Source: Clostridiales bacterium
Lineage (GTDB): Bacteria; Bacillota; Clostridia; Christensenellales; Aristaeellaceae
Direction: 5' to 3'
Length of the DNA stretch: 9,114 nt
Assembly (NCBI GenBank): GCA_004555155.1
Contig: SFJH01000049.1
Location: forward strand, 1 to 9,114
In this document: positions 7,383 to 9,114 of the stretch, piece after piece
Layout: each line of letters begins with the position of its first letter
Position numbering within the stretch: the stretch's first letter is position 1
The notes under the pieces: model-generated
Databases searched by the model: none
The model's input: the letters and a program-made list of their open reading frames with translations, nothing else
What the model was told of the DNA's origin: nothing
Made by a program: the position numbers and the translations under genes

Positions 7383-9114
7383 TCAGCGCGCCTTGGTGCG
7401 CACTTCCTCCTGCAGCTTCGCGAGCAGCGCATCGGCGGCCATCGTGCCCAGGTCGCCGTCCTTGCGGGAGCGCACGGCTGCGACGCCCTGCTCGACCTCC
7501 TTGTCGCCCAGCACGAGCATGTAGGGGATCTTCTGCACCTGCGCCTCGCGGATCTTGAAGCCGATCTTCTCGTTGCGCAGATCGATCTCGGTGCGGATGC
7601 CCGCATCCTCCAGCTGCGCCTGCAGCTTCTTCGCGGCCTCGTCGGCGCGGTCGGTGATGGTCATGATGCGCACCTGCACCGGCGCGAGCCACAGCGGGAA
7701 CGCGCCCGCGAAGTGCTCGGTGATGATGCCGATGAAGCGCTCGATGGAGCCGAACACCACGCGATGGATCATCACCGGGCGGTGCTTCTCGCCGTCGGCG
7801 CCGACATAGGTCAGGTCGAAGCGCTCGGGCAGGTTCATATCCAGCTGGATCGTGCCGCACTGCCAGGTGCGGTCCAGGCAATCCTTCAGGTGGAAGTCGA
7901 TCTTCGGGCCGTAGAACGCGCCGTCGCCCTCGTTGATCACATACTGCACGCCCAGCTCGTCCAGCGCGCCCTTCAGGCCGTTGGTGGCCATTTCCCACAT
8001 CTCGTCGGTTCCGATGGAGTTCTCCGGGCGGGTGGACAGCTCGACGTGGTATTCAAAGCCAAAGACGTTGTAGACCTCGTCGATCAGGCGGTACACGCCC
8101 TTGATCTCGTCCTTGATCTGCTCGGGCGTCATGAAGATGTGCGCGTCGTCCTGGGTGAAGCAGCGCACGCGCATCAGGCCGTGCAGCGCGCCGGACAGCT
8201 CGTGGCGGTGCACCAGGCCCAGCTCGCCGCAGCGCATCGGCAGATCGCGGTACGACCAGTTGCGGCGCTTGTACACCAGCATGCCGCCGGGACAGTTCAT
8301 GGGCTTGATGGCGAAGTCCGTATCGTCGATGACGGTGGTGTACATGTTCTCGCGGTAGTGATCCCAGTGGCCGGAGCGCTCCCACAGCGCGCGGTTGAGC
8401 ATGATGGGCGTCTTGATCTCCTCGTAGCCGTTCTTGCGGTGGATCTGGCGCCAGTAGTCCTCCAGTGTGTTGCGCAGGATCATTCCCTTGGGATAGAAGA
8501 AGGGGAAGCCCGGGCCCTCGTCGCGGATGTCGAACAGGTCGAGCTGGCGGCCCAGCTTGCGATGGTCGCGCTTTTTGGCCTCCTCGATGCGGGCGATGTA
8601 GGCGTCCAGCTCCTCGCGGTTGGTGAACGCCGTGCCATAGATGCGCTGGAGCATCTTGTTCTTCTCGCTGCCGCGCCAGTACGCGCCGGCGATGCTGGTG
8701 AGCTTCACGGCCTTGATCTTGCCGGTGGACGGCAGGTGCGGGCCGGCGCAGAGGTCGGTGAAGTCACCCTGTCGATAGAAGGAGATGGTCTCGCCCTCGG
8801 GCAGGTCATTGATCAGCTCCACCTTGTAGGGCTCGTCCTTCATGAACTCGAGCGCCTCCGCACGGGGCAGCTCGAAGCGCTCCACGCGCTCGTTCTTCTT
8901 GATGATCTTCTGCATTTCCTTTTCGACGGCGGCGAGGAACTCCTGGGTGAAGGGCTCGTCCACGTCGAAGTCATAGTAGAAGCCGTTGTCGATGGCGGGG
9001 CCGATGGCCAGCTTGGCCTCGGGCTTCAGGTGCTTGACCGCCTGGGCCAGCACATGGCTGGCGGTGTGGCGCAGCGTCCTCGCGCCGTCGGGATCGGCGA
9101 AGCCCACGATCTCC
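7383..9114 (-). CDS. thrS: Threonyl-tRNA synthetase (ThrRS), 5'-truncated by window edge
   Basis: Cytoplasmic class II synthetase that charges tRNA-Thr. The frame is open to the right edge, so the GTG at 9107 is an internal valine, not the start; 576 residues are visible and about 60 (most of the TGS domain) are missing. Visible in order: the SAD editing domain with HTASH (the HxxxH metal-type motif) and DLCAGPH with its Cys and His; the catalytic domain with motif 1 around NTLEDYWRQIHRKNGYEEIKTP; the zinc-binding Cys of KPMNCPGGM; motif 2 in RHELSGALHGLMRVRCFTQDD, followed by the second zinc ligand His (DDAHIF); the third zinc ligand His in MIHR; motif 3 GSIERFIGIITEHFAGAFPLWLAPVQ; and the anticodon-binding domain to the end. 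All known catalytic and zinc ligands are present. Its leader, where thrS genes of Firmicutes often carry T-boxes, is outside the window. Confidence 0.98.
   Translation of the reverse strand, partial: EIVGFADPDGARTLRHTASHVLAQAVKHLKPEAKLAIGPAIDNGFYYDFDVDEPFTQEFLAAVEKEMQKIIKKNERVERFELPRAEALEFMKDEPYKVELINDLPEGETISFYRQGDFTDLCAGPHLPSTGKIKAVKLTSIAGAYWRGSEKNKMLQRIYGTAFTNREELDAYIARIEEAKKRDHRKLGRQLDLFDIRDEGPGFPFFYPKGMILRNTLEDYWRQIHRKNGYEEIKTPIMLNRALWERSGHWDHYRENMYTTVIDDTDFAIKPMNCPGGMLVYKRRNWSYRDLPMRCGELGLVHRHELSGALHGLMRVRCFTQDDAHIFMTPEQIKDEIKGVYRLIDEVYNVFGFEYHVELSTRPENSIGTDEMWEMATNGLKGALDELGVQYVINEGDGAFYGPKIDFHLKDCLDRTWQCGTIQLDMNLPERFDLTYVGADGEKHRPVMIHRVVFGSIERFIGIITEHFAGAFPLWLAPVQVRIMTITDRADEAAKKLQAQLEDAGIRTEIDLRNEKIGFKIREAQVQKIPYMLVLGDKEVEQGVAAVRSRKDGDLGTMAADALLAKLQEEVRTKAR

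Noticed and set aside
9105..9107. GTG at 9107 as the thrS start
   Set aside because: The frame continues open to the window edge and ThrRS should have about 60 more residues (TGS domain) upstream.

Overview
The window looks like the chromosome of a GC-rich member of the Firmicutes (Clostridia-like). The evidence is a T-box riboswitch with all its core elements, strong Shine-Dalgarno sites of the AGGAGG type, intrinsic terminators at nearly every gene end, and a housekeeping gene set of DegV, MATE, AlaA and short bacterial LeuRS types. I see no mobile element, CRISPR array, tRNA or rRNA gene. Genus and species cannot be read from the sequence.

Layout, left to right. (1) The 3' nine-tenths of leuS, plus strand, entering from the left edge and ending at 2109. 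(2) A 395-base intergenic region with a stop-codon hairpin, a second imperfect hairpin, a 12-bp intrinsic terminator, an AT-rich stretch, and a promoter with a small palindrome at its expected start point. (3) A MATE-family efflux transporter, plus strand, 2505-3878. (4) A promoter overlapped by a 25-bp interrupted palindrome, then a DegV-family fatty-acid-binding protein, plus strand, 3955-4827. (5) A 14-bp terminator serving both strands between convergent genes. (6) alaA, an alanine aminotransferase, minus strand, 4892-6106, preceded by a T-box leader of about 270 nt and its own promoter. (7) A membrane-anchored YdcF/DUF218 protein, minus strand, 6457-7203. (8) A terminator and then thrS, minus strand, running off the right edge.

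The genes mostly form separate transcription units rather than one system. The best-supported link is regulatory. The alaA leader reads as a T-box whose inferred specifier codon is GCC (alanine), and whose antiterminator bulge carries TGGT, complementary to the ACCA end expected of tRNA-Ala. Alanine synthesis would therefore be induced when tRNA-Ala is uncharged. LeuRS and ThrRS flank the region but nothing visible couples them to alaA. I found no strong sign of an undescribed multi-gene system. The points most worth following are the T-box/AlaA pairing, the two candidate operators in front of the MATE and degV genes, and the structured region behind leuS.
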